Source: AP-15 sp963755435
Lineage (GTDB): Bacteria; Pseudomonadota; Alphaproteobacteria; ATCC43930; CGMCC-115725
Direction of reading: 5' to 3'
Assembly (NCBI GenBank): GCA_963755435.1
Contig: CAVWJX010000002.1
Coordinates: 422,168 to 486,167, forward strand
Length of the DNA: 64,000 nucleotides
The translations under genes and the position numbers were made by a program. How positions within the stretch are numbered: position 1 is the first letter of the stretch; every line of letters begins with the position of its first letter. The notes beneath the pieces were generated by a model. That model worked only from the letters and a program-made list of their open reading frames with translations, searched no databases and was not told the DNA's origin. Positions 36,280-44,840 of the stretch are shown one piece after another.

Positions 36280-39176
36280 ATTTCCCCCGTATCGGTCGGC
36301 TGATCGCCGTCTGGTTGATCATCGTCTGGTTGATCGCCGTTTGGCTGATCGCCGTCTGCTTGATCGCCACCTGGTTGATCATCGGGCGGTTGATTATCCG
36401 CGGCGTCCTCGGCCGCATCACCGCTATCGTCGGCGACCTCGGGCAGGCGGGCGACCGAGACGACATGCTCGCCGTCGCCGACCTTGAAGATGACCACGCC
36501 CTGGCTGCGCCGGCGGGCGATGCGGATATCGTGGACCGGGCAGCGGATCACCATCCCGCCATCGGTGACCAGCATGATCTGATCGTTGCCGCCGACCGGA
36601 AACACGGCGACGACGGCATCGTCGCGGCGCCGCAAATCCATGTTGTCGATGCCCTGCCCGCCGCGGCCGGTGATGCGGTAATCGAATGCCGAGGTGCGGA
36701 TGCCAAAGCCCTTCTCGGTGACGCTCAGCACGCATTCCTCGCGCTGCACCAGATCGGCGTAAACCTCTTCGGTGATCGCGCCCTCGTCGCCGCCGGGCTC
36801 GCCATCGGCGTCGTCCGGCTCCGGCGGCTCGGTCGGCTCCGGCGGCAAATCCCCGGCCGCCTCGCCTTCCTCGCCGAGCGGCCGCCGCCGCCGCGCGGCC
36901 AGGCTCAGATAGGCGTTGCGCAGATCGGGGGCCACCTCCTCGTGGCGCAGGATCGACATCGAGATGACCAGATCGTCGCCGAGCAGCCGGATGCCGCGCA
37001 CCCCGACCGAGGAGCGGCCGGTAAACACCCGCACGTCGCCGGCCGGAAAACGGATCGCCTTGCCGTTGCGGGTGGCGAGCAACACGTCGTTGGCGTCGGT
37101 GCAGGTGGCGACCGCGATCAGCCGGTCGTCGGCGTCCTCGCCCTCGAACTTCATCGCGATCTTGCCGTTGGCACGCACGTCGCCGAAATCGCTCAAGGCG
37201 TTGCGCCGCACATAGCCGTTGGCGGTCGCGAACATGACGGTGAGCTCGGCCCAGCTCTCCTCGTCCTCGGGCAATGGCATGACCGTCGAGATGGTCTCGC
37301 CGGCCACGAGGTTGGGCAAGAGATTGACCATCGGCCGGCCGCGCGCCTGCGGCGTGCCGAGCGGCAGACGATGGACCTTGAGCTTGTAGACCCGGCCCGA
37401 CGAGGTGAAGAACAGCACCGGCGCATGGGTTGAGGCGACGAACACCTCGTTCAGGAAATCTTCCTCGCGGATCGCCATGCCGGCGCGGCCCCGGCCGCCG
37501 CGGCGCTGCGCCCGGTAGGTCGACAGCGGCACCCGCTTGATGTAGCCGGCGTGGCTGACGGTCACCACCATCGGCTCGCGCTGGATCAAGGCCTCGATGT
37601 CGGCTTCGAACTCGACATCCTCGATCTCGGTGCGGCGCGGGTTGGCGAACCGCTCGCGGATCGCCAGCAATTCGCCGCGCAGGACTTCGACGAGCCGCGC
37701 GCGCGAGCCGAGGATTTCGAGATAGCCGGCGATCTCGGCGATCAGCCCCTGCAATTCCTCGGCGATCTTGTCGCGTTCGAGCCCGGTCAGGCGCTGCAAT
37801 CGCAGATCGAGGATCGCGCGCGCCTGCTCCTCGGAGAGCCGATAGGTGCCGTCGGGGGCGACCTCGCGCCCAGGCTCGCCGACCAGCGCCACCAATGGGG
37901 CCACGTCGGCTGCCGGCCAAACCCGACCGACCAGGCCCTCGCGCGCCGTCGCCGGATCGGGAGCGGCGCGGATCAGGGCGATGATCTCGTCGAGATTGGC
38001 GACGGCGATCAACAGGCCAATCAGGGTATGCGCCCGCTCGCGCGCCTTGCCGAGCAGATGGCTGGTGCGCCGGGTGATGACCTCCTCGCGGAAGCCGACA
38101 AAGGCGACGATGATGTCGCGCAAGGTCAACAGCTCGGGCCGCCCGCCGTTCAAGGCCAGCATGTTGACGCCAAAGCTCGTTTGCAGCGCGGTATGGCGGT
38201 AGAGCTGGTTGAGGACGATGTCGGGCTCGGCGTCGCGCTTCAATTCGATCACGACGCGCAGGCCGTCGCGGTCGCTCTCGTCGCGCAATTCGGAAATGCC
38301 CTCGATCAGCTTCTCGCGCACGGTCTCGGCGATACGCTCGACCAGCTTCGACTTGTTGACCTGATACGGGATCTCGGTGACGACGATCGCCTCGCGGTCC
38401 TTGCGCACCTCCTCGACATGGCTTTTGGCGCGCAGGATCACCGCACCGCGGCCGGTCTTGAACCCGGCATGCGCGCCGGCCCGGCCGATGATCGTCCCGC
38501 CGGTCGGGAAATCGGGGGCCGGAACATATTGCATCAGCTCTTCGACGGTGATGGCACCATTGTCGAGATAGGCGCAGCAGGCGTCGATCACCTCGCCGAG
38601 ATTATGCGGCGGGATGTTGGTTGCCATGCCGACCGCGATCCCCTGGGCGCCGTTGACCAGGAGGTTCGGGAAGCCGGCCGGCAGCACCTTGGGCTCACGC
38701 TCGGTGTCATCGTAATTGGGCTGGAAGTCGACGGTGTCATTGTCGAGGTCGTCGAGCAGCAAATCGGCGACCCGGGCGAGCCGCGCCTCGGTGTACCGAT
38801 AGGCCGCCGGCGGGTCGCCGTCCATCGAGCCGAAATTGCCCTGGCCGTCGATCAGCGGCAGGCGCATCGCGAAATCCTGCGCCATCCGCACCATCGCGTC
38901 GTAGATCGCCAGTTCGCCATGCGGGTGGTACTTGCCGATCACATCGCCGACGATGCGCGCCGATTTGCGGTAGCCGCGGTTCCACTCGTTGCCGTTGACC
39001 TTCATCGAATAGAGGATGCGGCGATGGACCGGCTTCAGCCCGTCGCGGACATCGGGCAAGGCGCGCGCCACGATCACACTCATCGCGTAATCGAGGTACG
39101 AGCGCTTCATCTCGTCCTCGATCGTCACGTTGGTGATGTCGGGCGCGGAGGGGGGCGGTGCGGAGGAAACGGCCAA
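36276..39176 (-). CDS. gyrA: DNA gyrase subunit A
   Basis: Breakage-rejoining subunit of gyrase, 966 residues. The winged-helix/tower domain contains the catalytic Tyr128 in AAYRYTEARL. The quinolone-determining segment reads YHPHGELAIYDAMVRMAQ: Glu88 and Leu89 stand at the positions of E. coli Asp82 and Ser83, while Asp93 (E. coli Asp87) is kept. The GyrA box is QRRGGRGRAG, followed by the six-bladed C-terminal domain, interrupted by an acidic Pro/Glu/Asp insert (GDLPPEPTEPPEPDDADGEP). The protein ends in seven pentapeptide repeats rich in Asp (36291-36398). The stop overlaps coaD. Confidence 0.97.
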   Translation of the reverse strand: MAVSSAPPPSAPDITNVTIEDEMKRSYLDYAMSVIVARALPDVRDGLKPVHRRILYSMKVNGNEWNRGYRKSARIVGDVIGKYHPHGELAIYDAMVRMAQDFAMRLPLIDGQGNFGSMDGDPPAAYRYTEARLARVADLLLDDLDNDTVDFQPNYDDTEREPKVLPAGFPNLLVNGAQGIAVGMATNIPPHNLGEVIDACCAYLDNGAITVEELMQYVPAPDFPTGGTIIGRAGAHAGFKTGRGAVILRAKSHVEEVRKDREAIVVTEIPYQVNKSKLVERIAETVREKLIEGISELRDESDRDGLRVVIELKRDAEPDIVLNQLYRHTALQTSFGVNMLALNGGRPELLTLRDIIVAFVGFREEVITRRTSHLLGKARERAHTLIGLLIAVANLDEIIALIRAAPDPATAREGLVGRVWPAADVAPLVALVGEPGREVAPDGTYRLSEEQARAILDLRLQRLTGLERDKIAEELQGLIAEIAGYLEILGSRARLVEVLRGELLAIRERFANPRRTEIEDVEFEADIEALIQREPMVVTVSHAGYIKRVPLSTYRAQRRGGRGRAGMAIREEDFLNEVFVASTHAPVLFFTSSGRVYKLKVHRLPLGTPQARGRPMVNLLPNLVAGETISTVMPLPEDEESWAELTVMFATANGYVRRNALSDFGDVRANGKIAMKFEGEDADDRLIAVATCTDANDVLLATRNGKAIRFPAGDVRVFTGRSSVGVRGIRLLGDDLVISMSILRHEEVAPDLRNAYLSLAARRRRPLGEEGEAAGDLPPEPTEPPEPDDADGEPGGDEGAITEEVYADLVQREECVLSVTEKGFGIRTSAFDYRITGRGGQGIDNMDLRRRDDAVVAVFPVGGNDQIMLVTDGGMVIRCPVHDIRIARRRSQGVVIFKVGDGEHVVSVARLPEVADDSGDAAEDAADNQPPDDQPGGDQADGDQPNGDQPDDDQPDGDQPTDTGEI
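36291..36398 (-). repeat. 15-bp repeats encoding the acidic pentapeptide tail of GyrA
   Basis: Imperfect copies of a 15-base unit (on the minus strand GGCGATCAACCAGAC-like) run head to tail at the 3' end of gyrA. They encode DNQPP, DDQPG, GDQAD, GDQPN, GDQPD, DDQPD and GDQPT. Copy number in such arrays can vary by slippage without changing the frame, since the unit is a multiple of three. Confidence 0.9.
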
Positions 39177-39369
39177 GGGTGCTTGCGATCTCTTCTTTTG
39201 AAGGTGATGACGGCGCCGGCTTGCGCCAGCCGCCGGCGGGCGGCTTCACCAGCTTGAATATAGGCATTTCTCTGCTGTTTTGCCGCATGATTTCGCGGCT
39301 GCGGCGGTCGCTATGCCGCCGCGGCTTGCGATCCCGCCGGCGGCCGGAACGGCGATGCGCCCGCCGAAT

Positions 39370-39618
39370 TCAGCCCTGCCCGCCAATAATCGCCCGGTAG
39401 ATCGCCAGGATCAGCACCGCGCCGACGATCGCGCCGATAAACCCGGCGCTCTGGCCTGGCGCATACCAGCCGATGCGCTGGCCGAGCCAGGAGGCAAAGA
39501 TCGCGCCGACGATACCGAGCAGGGTGGTGACGATGAAGCCGCCCGGCCCGTGCACGAACAGCTTGGCGATCGCCCCCGCCAGAAACCCGATGATGATGAC
39601 CCACAACCAGTGAAACAT
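39370..39618 (-). CDS. GlsB/YeaQ/YmgE family membrane protein
   Basis: An 82-residue very hydrophobic protein with three membrane helices: FHWLWVIIIGFLAGAIAKLF, GFIVTTLLGIVGAIFASWLG and SAGFIGAIVGAVLILAIYRAI. It matches the transglycosylase-associated/YeaQ family, often induced by general stress; the mechanism is unknown. ATG 39618 is picked because GGAGGGAG precedes it; the open frame continues upstream but without homology. Confidence 0.9.
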   Translation of the reverse strand: MFHWLWVIIIGFLAGAIAKLFVHGPGGFIVTTLLGIVGAIFASWLGQRIGWYAPGQSAGFIGAIVGAVLILAIYRAIIGGQG

Positions 39619-39798
39619 CCGCTCCCTCCGGTTATCTCTCCGGCCATCCGCGCCGGCGTCGCCGCCGGCCGGTCCGCCCGTCTTGGTTCCCCGCCGCAAC
39701 CGGATCGGCTTTGCGGGGGTGCGACACCATGCGCCGAAATCGGCGGCCCGGCGCCGTTATAGTGCGCCCTTGCCGCCGCGGACCAGCCCGATGGCGGT

Positions 39799-40068
39799 AT
39801 GGCCCGATGGCGGAATGGTTTATGGGAAGGCCGACACGCGCCGGTGTGCGAGGCGACAACGGTAAGCGCGCGATCCGACGATGGGCCGCGGCCGAACGGC
39901 GTTGAGCGGCCGAGCGGGGCGCCCCGCCAGCAGCGCCGGTTGCGGCGACAAAACCGGGTGCTCGGCCTGTTGCTGGCCGGGCTCGCCGCCCTGGTACTGA
40001 TCACCGCGCTCGGCGCGGTCATGGTGTTGCACAATGTCGAAACTCATCATCTGTTTTCCGGCCGCTAG
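39799..40068 (+). CDS. Hypothetical single-pass membrane protein next to SCO1
   Basis: Up to 89 residues; a polar, arginine-rich N-terminal half and one transmembrane helix near the end (VLGLLLAGLAALVLITALGAVMVL), then HNVETHHLFSGR. The start is uncertain (ATG 39799 or GTG 39844). It lies 30 bases before the SCO1 gene and in form resembles the CoxF-like protein at 18.2 kb (basic segment, NR-x-L, single helix). A role in oxidase assembly is only a guess from position. Histidines at the outer end could in principle bind metal. Confidence 0.5.
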   Translation: MARWRNGLWEGRHAPVCEATTVSARSDDGPRPNGVERPSGAPRQQRRLRRQNRVLGLLLAGLAALVLITALGAVMVLHNVETHHLFSGR

Positions 40069-40098
40069 CAGCCCGCGACGCGTCCCGGGGTGCCGCCG

Positions 40099-40746
40099 AT
40101 GACGCGGCGGCACATGGCCGGCCTTGCCGCCGCCGGGCTCTGGCTGGCGCTGCTCGCCGGGTGCGGCAACTCCGCGAAATGGCATTCGATCGACGTGTCG
40201 GGCAGCCTGCCGCCGCTATCCTTTACGATGGCCCGCGCCTCGGATGGCAAGGCGGCCACCCAGGCAGATTATCGCGGCAAGATCGTGCTGCTCTATTTCG
40301 GCTATACCAACTGCCCGGACCAGTGCCCGACCACCTTGTCCAACGTGGCCGACATCCTGCACCGCCTCGGGCCCGATGCCGGGCGGGTGCGGATGTTGTT
40401 CGTCACCGTCGATCCGAACCGCGACACCCCGGCGGTGCTCGCCGCCTACGTCAAGAACTTCGCGCCGCAGATCGAGGGGCTGCGCGGGACCCCGGACCAG
40501 CTCGCGGCCTTGGCCCGGCGCTATCGCGTCGTCTATTCGGTGACCCCGGCGACCAACGGCCACCCCTATGCGGTCACCCACAGCTCGGCCATCTATGTGT
40601 TCGACGGCTCGGGTGCGGCGCGCCTGATCATCGCCTCGCTCGCCTCGACCGCGCCCGACATCGCCGGCACCACCGCGGATCTGAAGCGGCTGGTCGGCGA
40701 GGAACAGCCGCAGGGCTTGCTGGCCCGGCTGCGGCGGCTGGTGTGA
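40099..40746 (+). CDS. SCO1/SenC family copper chaperone
   Basis: Thioredoxin-fold protein that delivers copper to the CuA site of cytochrome oxidase subunit II. The 215 residues start with a lipoprotein signal (LWLALLAGCG, lipid Cys22). The copper ligands are Cys72 and Cys76 in YTNCPDQCPTTL and His161 in VTHSSAIYVFD. A typical VTVDPNRDTP loop is present. Start ATG 40099; GTG 40090 is also open. It converges with the PCuAC gene, so the two copper chaperones and the Caa3-type CtaG form one locus on two strands. Confidence 0.95.
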   Translation: MTRRHMAGLAAAGLWLALLAGCGNSAKWHSIDVSGSLPPLSFTMARASDGKAATQADYRGKIVLLYFGYTNCPDQCPTTLSNVADILHRLGPDAGRVRMLFVTVDPNRDTPAVLAAYVKNFAPQIEGLRGTPDQLAALARRYRVVYSVTPATNGHPYAVTHSSAIYVFDGSGAARLIIASLASTAPDIAGTTADLKRLVGEEQPQGLLARLRRLV

Positions 40747-40787
40747 GCCCGTCGCTGCGAGCCCGACGGCCGATCCGTCACCGAGCT

Positions 40788-41231
40788 CTATTTGCCAGTC
40801 GCGTTGCGCACCGGGAAACGCGCGGTCAGGGAGCCGCCCCCGGCAAAGCGCAGGGTGACCGGGACCGATTGACCGGGCCGCAGCGCCGCACTCGGCGACG
40901 TGCACATCAAATGGTATCCGCCGGGGGCAAAGCTGACCTTGCCATGCGCCGGCACCGCGACGCTCTGCACCATTACCATCCGCTCCTGGCCACCCTGGTT
41001 GATGCTGCGATGCAGCATCAGCATACCGCAGCCGGGCGAGCTGGCGCCGACCAGGGATTGCGCCGCCGCACCCGAATTCGACAGGGTGAAATAGCCCGCG
41101 GCCGGCAATGACGGCATCACCAGGCGGAACCACGGATCGCTGAGTGCCAGGCCGCCCGCGCCAGCGCGCGCGCCCACCGCACCCGCCAGCATCCCGGCGA
41201 CCAGGCCCAAAACCAATAGGGCGCGGCGCAT
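40788..41231 (-). CDS. Periplasmic copper chaperone PCuAC
   Basis: Binds Cu(I) in the periplasm and passes it to SCO1 or directly to the oxidase. From ATG 41231 the product has 147 residues with a signal peptide (MRRALLVLGLVAGMLAGAVGARA). The copper motif H-x10-M-x21-H-x-M is exact: His74, Met85, His107, Met109 (APGGYHLMCTSP). It starts four bases after the ctaG-like stop on the same strand, so both are coexpressed. The open frame runs upstream to 41297 inside that gene but is not needed. Confidence 0.94.
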   Translation of the reverse strand: MRRALLVLGLVAGMLAGAVGARAGAGGLALSDPWFRLVMPSLPAAGYFTLSNSGAAAQSLVGASSPGCGMLMLHRSINQGGQERMVMVQSVAVPAHGKVSFAPGGYHLMCTSPSAALRPGQSVPVTLRFAGGGSLTARFPVRNATGK

Positions 41232-41235
41232 CGGC

Positions 41236-42222
41236 TTAGCGCCCGGTCCAGCTTTTGGCGAGCTGCGCCAGCCTGGCACCGTCGGGGTTGTCTTCACCGG
41301 CCGCGTCCTCCTGCACTCTCAAATTATTCACCACCAGCAGCACGGCGATGGCGCTCATCATCGATGGCGGGATCCAGATCACGATGCCGCCGATCCGCTG
41401 GTCGGTCAGCGCGCCGATCGACTGGAACAGCCGGCCGCACAAATCGTAATACGGATAGAGGTCGCGCTGCGAAAAGGCGATCGCCGCACCGAGCACGATC
41501 TGCGGAAACATGACGCCGAACGCCAGCGCCGCCCGCATGCCGAAGGCGAGGCGAGCCGGCGGCTTCGGTCGCGGGTCCAGCACCAGACACCAGAACAGGA
41601 GGCCGTCGAGCACCATGCTCCAGTTCATCACCGCGTAGAGCCGCCAATCGAGCATCGCGCGGAAATGGATCGGCGGGACCAGCCAGAAATAAACCAGCCC
41701 GACAAACAGCACCGCCGCCAGCAGCGGCTGCTGCAACACCCCGATGACCCTGCCGACCGCCGGGCTCAGGATCGCCTGGCGGACCCATCGCGGCAGACCC
41801 CGCCTGATCGTGGCACCGGCGCCGCCGAGCGCCACCAGGAACGGCCCCAGATGGTGCATCACGACGTGCTGGATTCGGTTCAGAAAGAACATGTGCTGCG
41901 CCCAGTAATCGAACCGGGTTTGCAACACCGCATAGATCAGCGCAAGGCCGATCAGGAAGGTGACGCGGCGCCAGATCGCCGGCCGCTCGCCGGCCGGGGC
42001 CAACGCCAAGCCGCGGCAGAACCACAGCAGCATCAGTGCCGTCGTCAGATATTCGGTCGGGGAAAACTCCCACGGCGCCCAGAACGGCATCAGCGCCGGA
42101 TGCTGCGACGACAGCCACCACAAGATGGCACCCAGCGCCAGGACCGCCGCATAGCCGGCGCCGCCAGCCCATTCGGCCGTCGGCCGCAGCGGCAGAAAGG
42201 TCTGCGTCCGCACCCATTCCAT
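41236..42222 (-). CDS. Cytochrome c oxidase assembly factor, Caa3-type CtaG
   Basis: Polytopic membrane protein of 328 residues of the Caa3_CtaG family, first known from Bacillus, where it is needed for CuB-containing subunit I. About eight helices with conserved metal-suitable His: SPTEYLTTALMLLWFCRGLAL, MFFLNRIQHVVMHHLGPFLVALG and LVPPIHFRAMLDWRLYAVMNWSMVLDGLLFWCLVLDPRP. ATG 42222 is chosen because homology begins there, although the frame is open to 42714. In this genome region it may stand in for Cox11, which is missing from the oxidase operon at 18.4 kb. Confidence 0.9.
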   Translation of the reverse strand: MEWVRTQTFLPLRPTAEWAGGAGYAAVLALGAILWWLSSQHPALMPFWAPWEFSPTEYLTTALMLLWFCRGLALAPAGERPAIWRRVTFLIGLALIYAVLQTRFDYWAQHMFFLNRIQHVVMHHLGPFLVALGGAGATIRRGLPRWVRQAILSPAVGRVIGVLQQPLLAAVLFVGLVYFWLVPPIHFRAMLDWRLYAVMNWSMVLDGLLFWCLVLDPRPKPPARLAFGMRAALAFGVMFPQIVLGAAIAFSQRDLYPYYDLCGRLFQSIGALTDQRIGGIVIWIPPSMMSAIAVLLVVNNLRVQEDAAGEDNPDGARLAQLAKSWTGR

Positions 42223-42326
42223 GCCCCCGGAGCTAAGCGCGCCGGCCCGGTTTGTCAAAGCGCGATTGGGCGCAGCCCGGCCGCAGGGGCGCGGGGATCG
42301 GGGCGCGGGGATCGGGCGCGCGCCGG

Positions 42327-43448
42327 TCAGCCCCACACCTCGCGCGCGGTCTCGACGACAAGCCGCAGCTTGGCGCGCTCTTCGTCGATCGAGAGCGCGT
42401 TGCCCTCGACGGTCGAGGAAAACCCGCATTGCGGGCTCAGGCACAGCTGGTCGAGCGGCACATATTTCGCGGCTTCGTCGATCCGGCGCTTCAATTCGTC
42501 CTTGCTTTCGAGGGCCGCGCGCTTGCTGGTGACCAGGCCCAGCACCACCCGTTTCGGCCCGCGCGGCACGAAGCGCAACGGCTCGAACCCGCCCGAGCGG
42601 GCGTCGTCGTATTCGAGAAAAAAGCCGTCGACCGCGAGTTCGCCGAACAACGCTTCGGCGACATGGTCGTAGCCGCCCTCGGCCATCCACGACGAGCGGA
42701 AATTGCCGCGGCACAGATGGGTGCAGACGGTCATGCCCTCGGGCCTGCCGGCGAGGGCGGCATTGATCACCTTGATATTGGTCAGGTGCTGGGTAGCGCC
42801 GGCGCCACCGATCGTATCGACATAGGCGCGCTGGGCCGGGTCGTTCAGATAGGCGAGGCTGGTGTCGTCGAGCTGCAGATAGGTGCAGCCGAGCTCGTGC
42901 AAACCCGCGATCTGCCGCGCGTAGACCGCGGCCAGGTCGTGCCAGAATTCCTCCATCTCGGGATAGACGCTGGCGTCGATCGCCGCCCGCCCGCCGCGGT
43001 AGTGCAGCATCGACGGCGACGGGATCGTCAGCTTGGGCGTGGTCCCGGCCGGCGCCACCGATTTCAAAAAGGCGAAATCGTCGCCGAAGATCGTCTCGTC
43101 GAGCTGCAATTTGCCGCCGACCCGATGCGCCGCCGGGCTAAACTCGACCGTGCCGCCCTCGTTCCTGAACCGGATATTCAGCGTCTGCTCCGATTTGCCG
43201 ACGCCGCCGATCCGGTAGAGAAAATCCATATGCCACGAGCCGCGCCGGAACTCGCCGTCGGTGACGCCCTGAAGCCCGACCTCCCGCTGCATGCGCACGG
43301 CATCGCCGATCGCCCGATCCTCGACCCGGCGCAGTTCCGCGGCCGAAATCCGCCCGGCCTGCTGCTCCTCACGCGCCCGCAGCAACTCCGCCGGCCGCAG
43401 CAAGCTCCCGACATGATCGGCGCGGAATGGTGGTGCTGAAGGAATCAT
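42327..43448 (-). CDS. Cobalamin-independent methionine synthase-like (MetE C-terminal domain) protein
   Basis: A 373-residue (beta/alpha)8 protein equivalent to the catalytic C-terminal half of MetE, like YxjG/YxjH. Zinc/thiol site residues are in TVCTHLCRGNFRSSW (His and Cys), a Glu in DGFFLEYDD and Cys in LCLSPQCGFSS. It lacks the N-terminal half needed for polyglutamyl folate use in MetE, so it may methylate homocysteine from another donor or split a related compound. ATG 43448 follows GAGG with six-base spacing. An HNH gene lies 21 bases upstream on the same strand. Confidence 0.88.
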   Translation of the reverse strand: MIPSAPPFRADHVGSLLRPAELLRAREEQQAGRISAAELRRVEDRAIGDAVRMQREVGLQGVTDGEFRRGSWHMDFLYRIGGVGKSEQTLNIRFRNEGGTVEFSPAAHRVGGKLQLDETIFGDDFAFLKSVAPAGTTPKLTIPSPSMLHYRGGRAAIDASVYPEMEEFWHDLAAVYARQIAGLHELGCTYLQLDDTSLAYLNDPAQRAYVDTIGGAGATQHLTNIKVINAALAGRPEGMTVCTHLCRGNFRSSWMAEGGYDHVAEALFGELAVDGFFLEYDDARSGGFEPLRFVPRGPKRVVLGLVTSKRAALESKDELKRRIDEAAKYVPLDQLCLSPQCGFSSTVEGNALSIDEERAKLRLVVETAREVWG

Positions 43449-43469
43449 GATCTTCCTCAAGCTTCCCGA

Positions 43470-44213
43470 TCAGGATGGGAGTGCGCCAGGACCGGCTGGG
43501 TCACCCAACTGGATCCCGACGCTGGCATTGCGCATTCTGGCTCCCCGAAATACATTTCCCCCGGGAAGAATACTTTCGTTCGGTCCAAGGCTTATCTGTT
43601 GGTTCCCGAGCCATATTTTGCCCTCTATAATTGCCTCGGCACCCCTAAAATCCATCCGCAGTGCAATGTCGCGGTGTGCATACCGCGCGACTGCGAGGTT
43701 ATGAGCGTACTCAAAGTCCCACATATCATTTATCCGAAAGACCACGTTGTTTTCTAGGACAGCCAAGCGAAGCTTACCAGTATCATCGAAAAGGTTCAAT
43801 GATACTTTCGTTTGCCCCTCTATTAGTGAGCAAGATATAATCGGAACATGAGAAAATTGAAGAATAATAGGGACATTTTCGTACCAACAACCACCAACTT
43901 TGAATACTAATTCCCTCTTGTCGTACTCTAACGCGCCCTGGAAAGTGCCTCGCTTCATGTTGTGTGGGTCATTCTTTATGGCGTACTGCATATCCCGCCC
44001 CAGATTGGAAACGGCTGGATGACAGTTGCCACACAACGCAACCATGTCTCCCGGTCTAAAATGTGGTTCCTCGGCAAATGGGATAATGTGGTGATATTCG
44101 ATGTAGGGATGGCCGCACCTTGCGCACCCGAACCCAGATTCCTGGCGCAATTGGCGCTCAACGGCGAGCGGGGTAGGCGGTCGCTGGTATCCGTTTGCCA
44201 AAGGACTCTCCAT
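43470..44213 (-). CDS. HNH endonuclease domain protein in a less GC-rich islet
   Basis: A 247-residue protein. The N-terminal HNH nuclease module shows GFGCARCGHPYIEYHHIIPFAE, then FRPGDMVALCGNCHPAVSN: two CxxC zinc knuckles and the HH catalytic motif. The remaining ~150 residues, rich in beta-strand patterns (VFKVGGCWYENVPIILQFSHVPIISCSLIEG, then IWLGNQQISLGPNESILPGG), match no family I know and might recognise a target. Codon use is much less GC-rich than ssb and the MetE-like gene on either side, indicating horizontal gain. It could be a defence or mobile-element nuclease; no partner gene is visible. Confidence 0.8.
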   Translation of the reverse strand: MESPLANGYQRPPTPLAVERQLRQESGFGCARCGHPYIEYHHIIPFAEEPHFRPGDMVALCGNCHPAVSNLGRDMQYAIKNDPHNMKRGTFQGALEYDKRELVFKVGGCWYENVPIILQFSHVPIISCSLIEGQTKVSLNLFDDTGKLRLAVLENNVVFRINDMWDFEYAHNLAVARYAHRDIALRMDFRGAEAIIEGKIWLGNQQISLGPNESILPGGNVFRGARMRNASVGIQLGDPAGPGALPS

Positions 44214-44234
44214 GTGCGCTTTAAGAGTTATCCG

Positions 44235-44747
44235 TCAAAACGGGATGTCGTCGTCGAGGTCGTTGACGGGCTTGCGGGCCGGGGTGCGGCCGGCGGGGGC
44301 GGAAGCCGAGCGAGGGGCGGGGCCGGGGTCGCCATAGCCGTCGTCGAAATCGGGGTCCATCGCCGGCCCGCCGGAGGCGCCGCCGCCACGGCCGCCGGCG
44401 CTGTCGAGCATGGTCAATTCGCCGCGGAAATTCTGCAGCACCACCTCGGTCGAATAGCGCTCCTGGCCGCCCTGATCGGTCCATTTGCGGGTCTGCAGGG
44501 CGCCTTCGAGATAAACCTTGGCGCCCTTCTTCAGGTATTTCTCGGCGATCTCGGCGAGCCGCTCGTTGAAGATCACCACCCGGTGCCATTCGGTGCGCTC
44601 CTTGCGCTCGCCGGAGGCCCGGTCGCGCCAGCTCTCCGAGGTGGCGACGGTAAAGTTGGCGATGCGCTTGCCGTCCTGGGTCGAGCGCAGTTCCGGGTCG
44701 CGGCCGAGATTGCCGACCAGGATCACCTTGTTGACGCTGCCTGCCAT
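44235..44747 (-). CDS. ssb: Single-stranded DNA-binding protein
   Basis: Tetrameric ssDNA-binding protein for replication and repair. The OB-fold begins MAGSVNKVILVGNLGRDPELRSTQDGKRIANFTVATSESW; EWHRVVIFNERLAEIAEKYLKKGAKVYLEGALQTRKW is typical. A glycine/proline-rich linker leads to the acidic tip DLDDDIPF that binds partner proteins. ATG 44747 is the SSB start; the frame is open to 44792. It is divergent from the HtrA-like gene with about 93 bases for both promoters. Confidence 0.97.
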   Translation of the reverse strand: MAGSVNKVILVGNLGRDPELRSTQDGKRIANFTVATSESWRDRASGERKERTEWHRVVIFNERLAEIAEKYLKKGAKVYLEGALQTRKWTDQGGQERYSTEVVLQNFRGELTMLDSAGGRGGGASGGPAMDPDFDDGYGDPGPAPRSASAPAGRTPARKPVNDLDDDIPF

Positions 44748-44840
44748 GGGTTCACCCACTTCCAATGGTCGCCGAAAGCCCCATCTTACCAAACCCTACG
44801 AATGTTCCCACTTTATTCTTATCCACAGGGAACCCCGCAC

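Noticed and set aside
36291..36398. Possible CRISPR-like or integrase-linked repeat array
   Set aside because: The 15-base imperfect repeats have no spacers and are in frame inside gyrA, encoding an acidic tail.
37551..39257. 568-codon plus-strand frame opposite gyrA
   Set aside because: Antisense shadow of a highly conserved gene; no start signal and no family resemblance.
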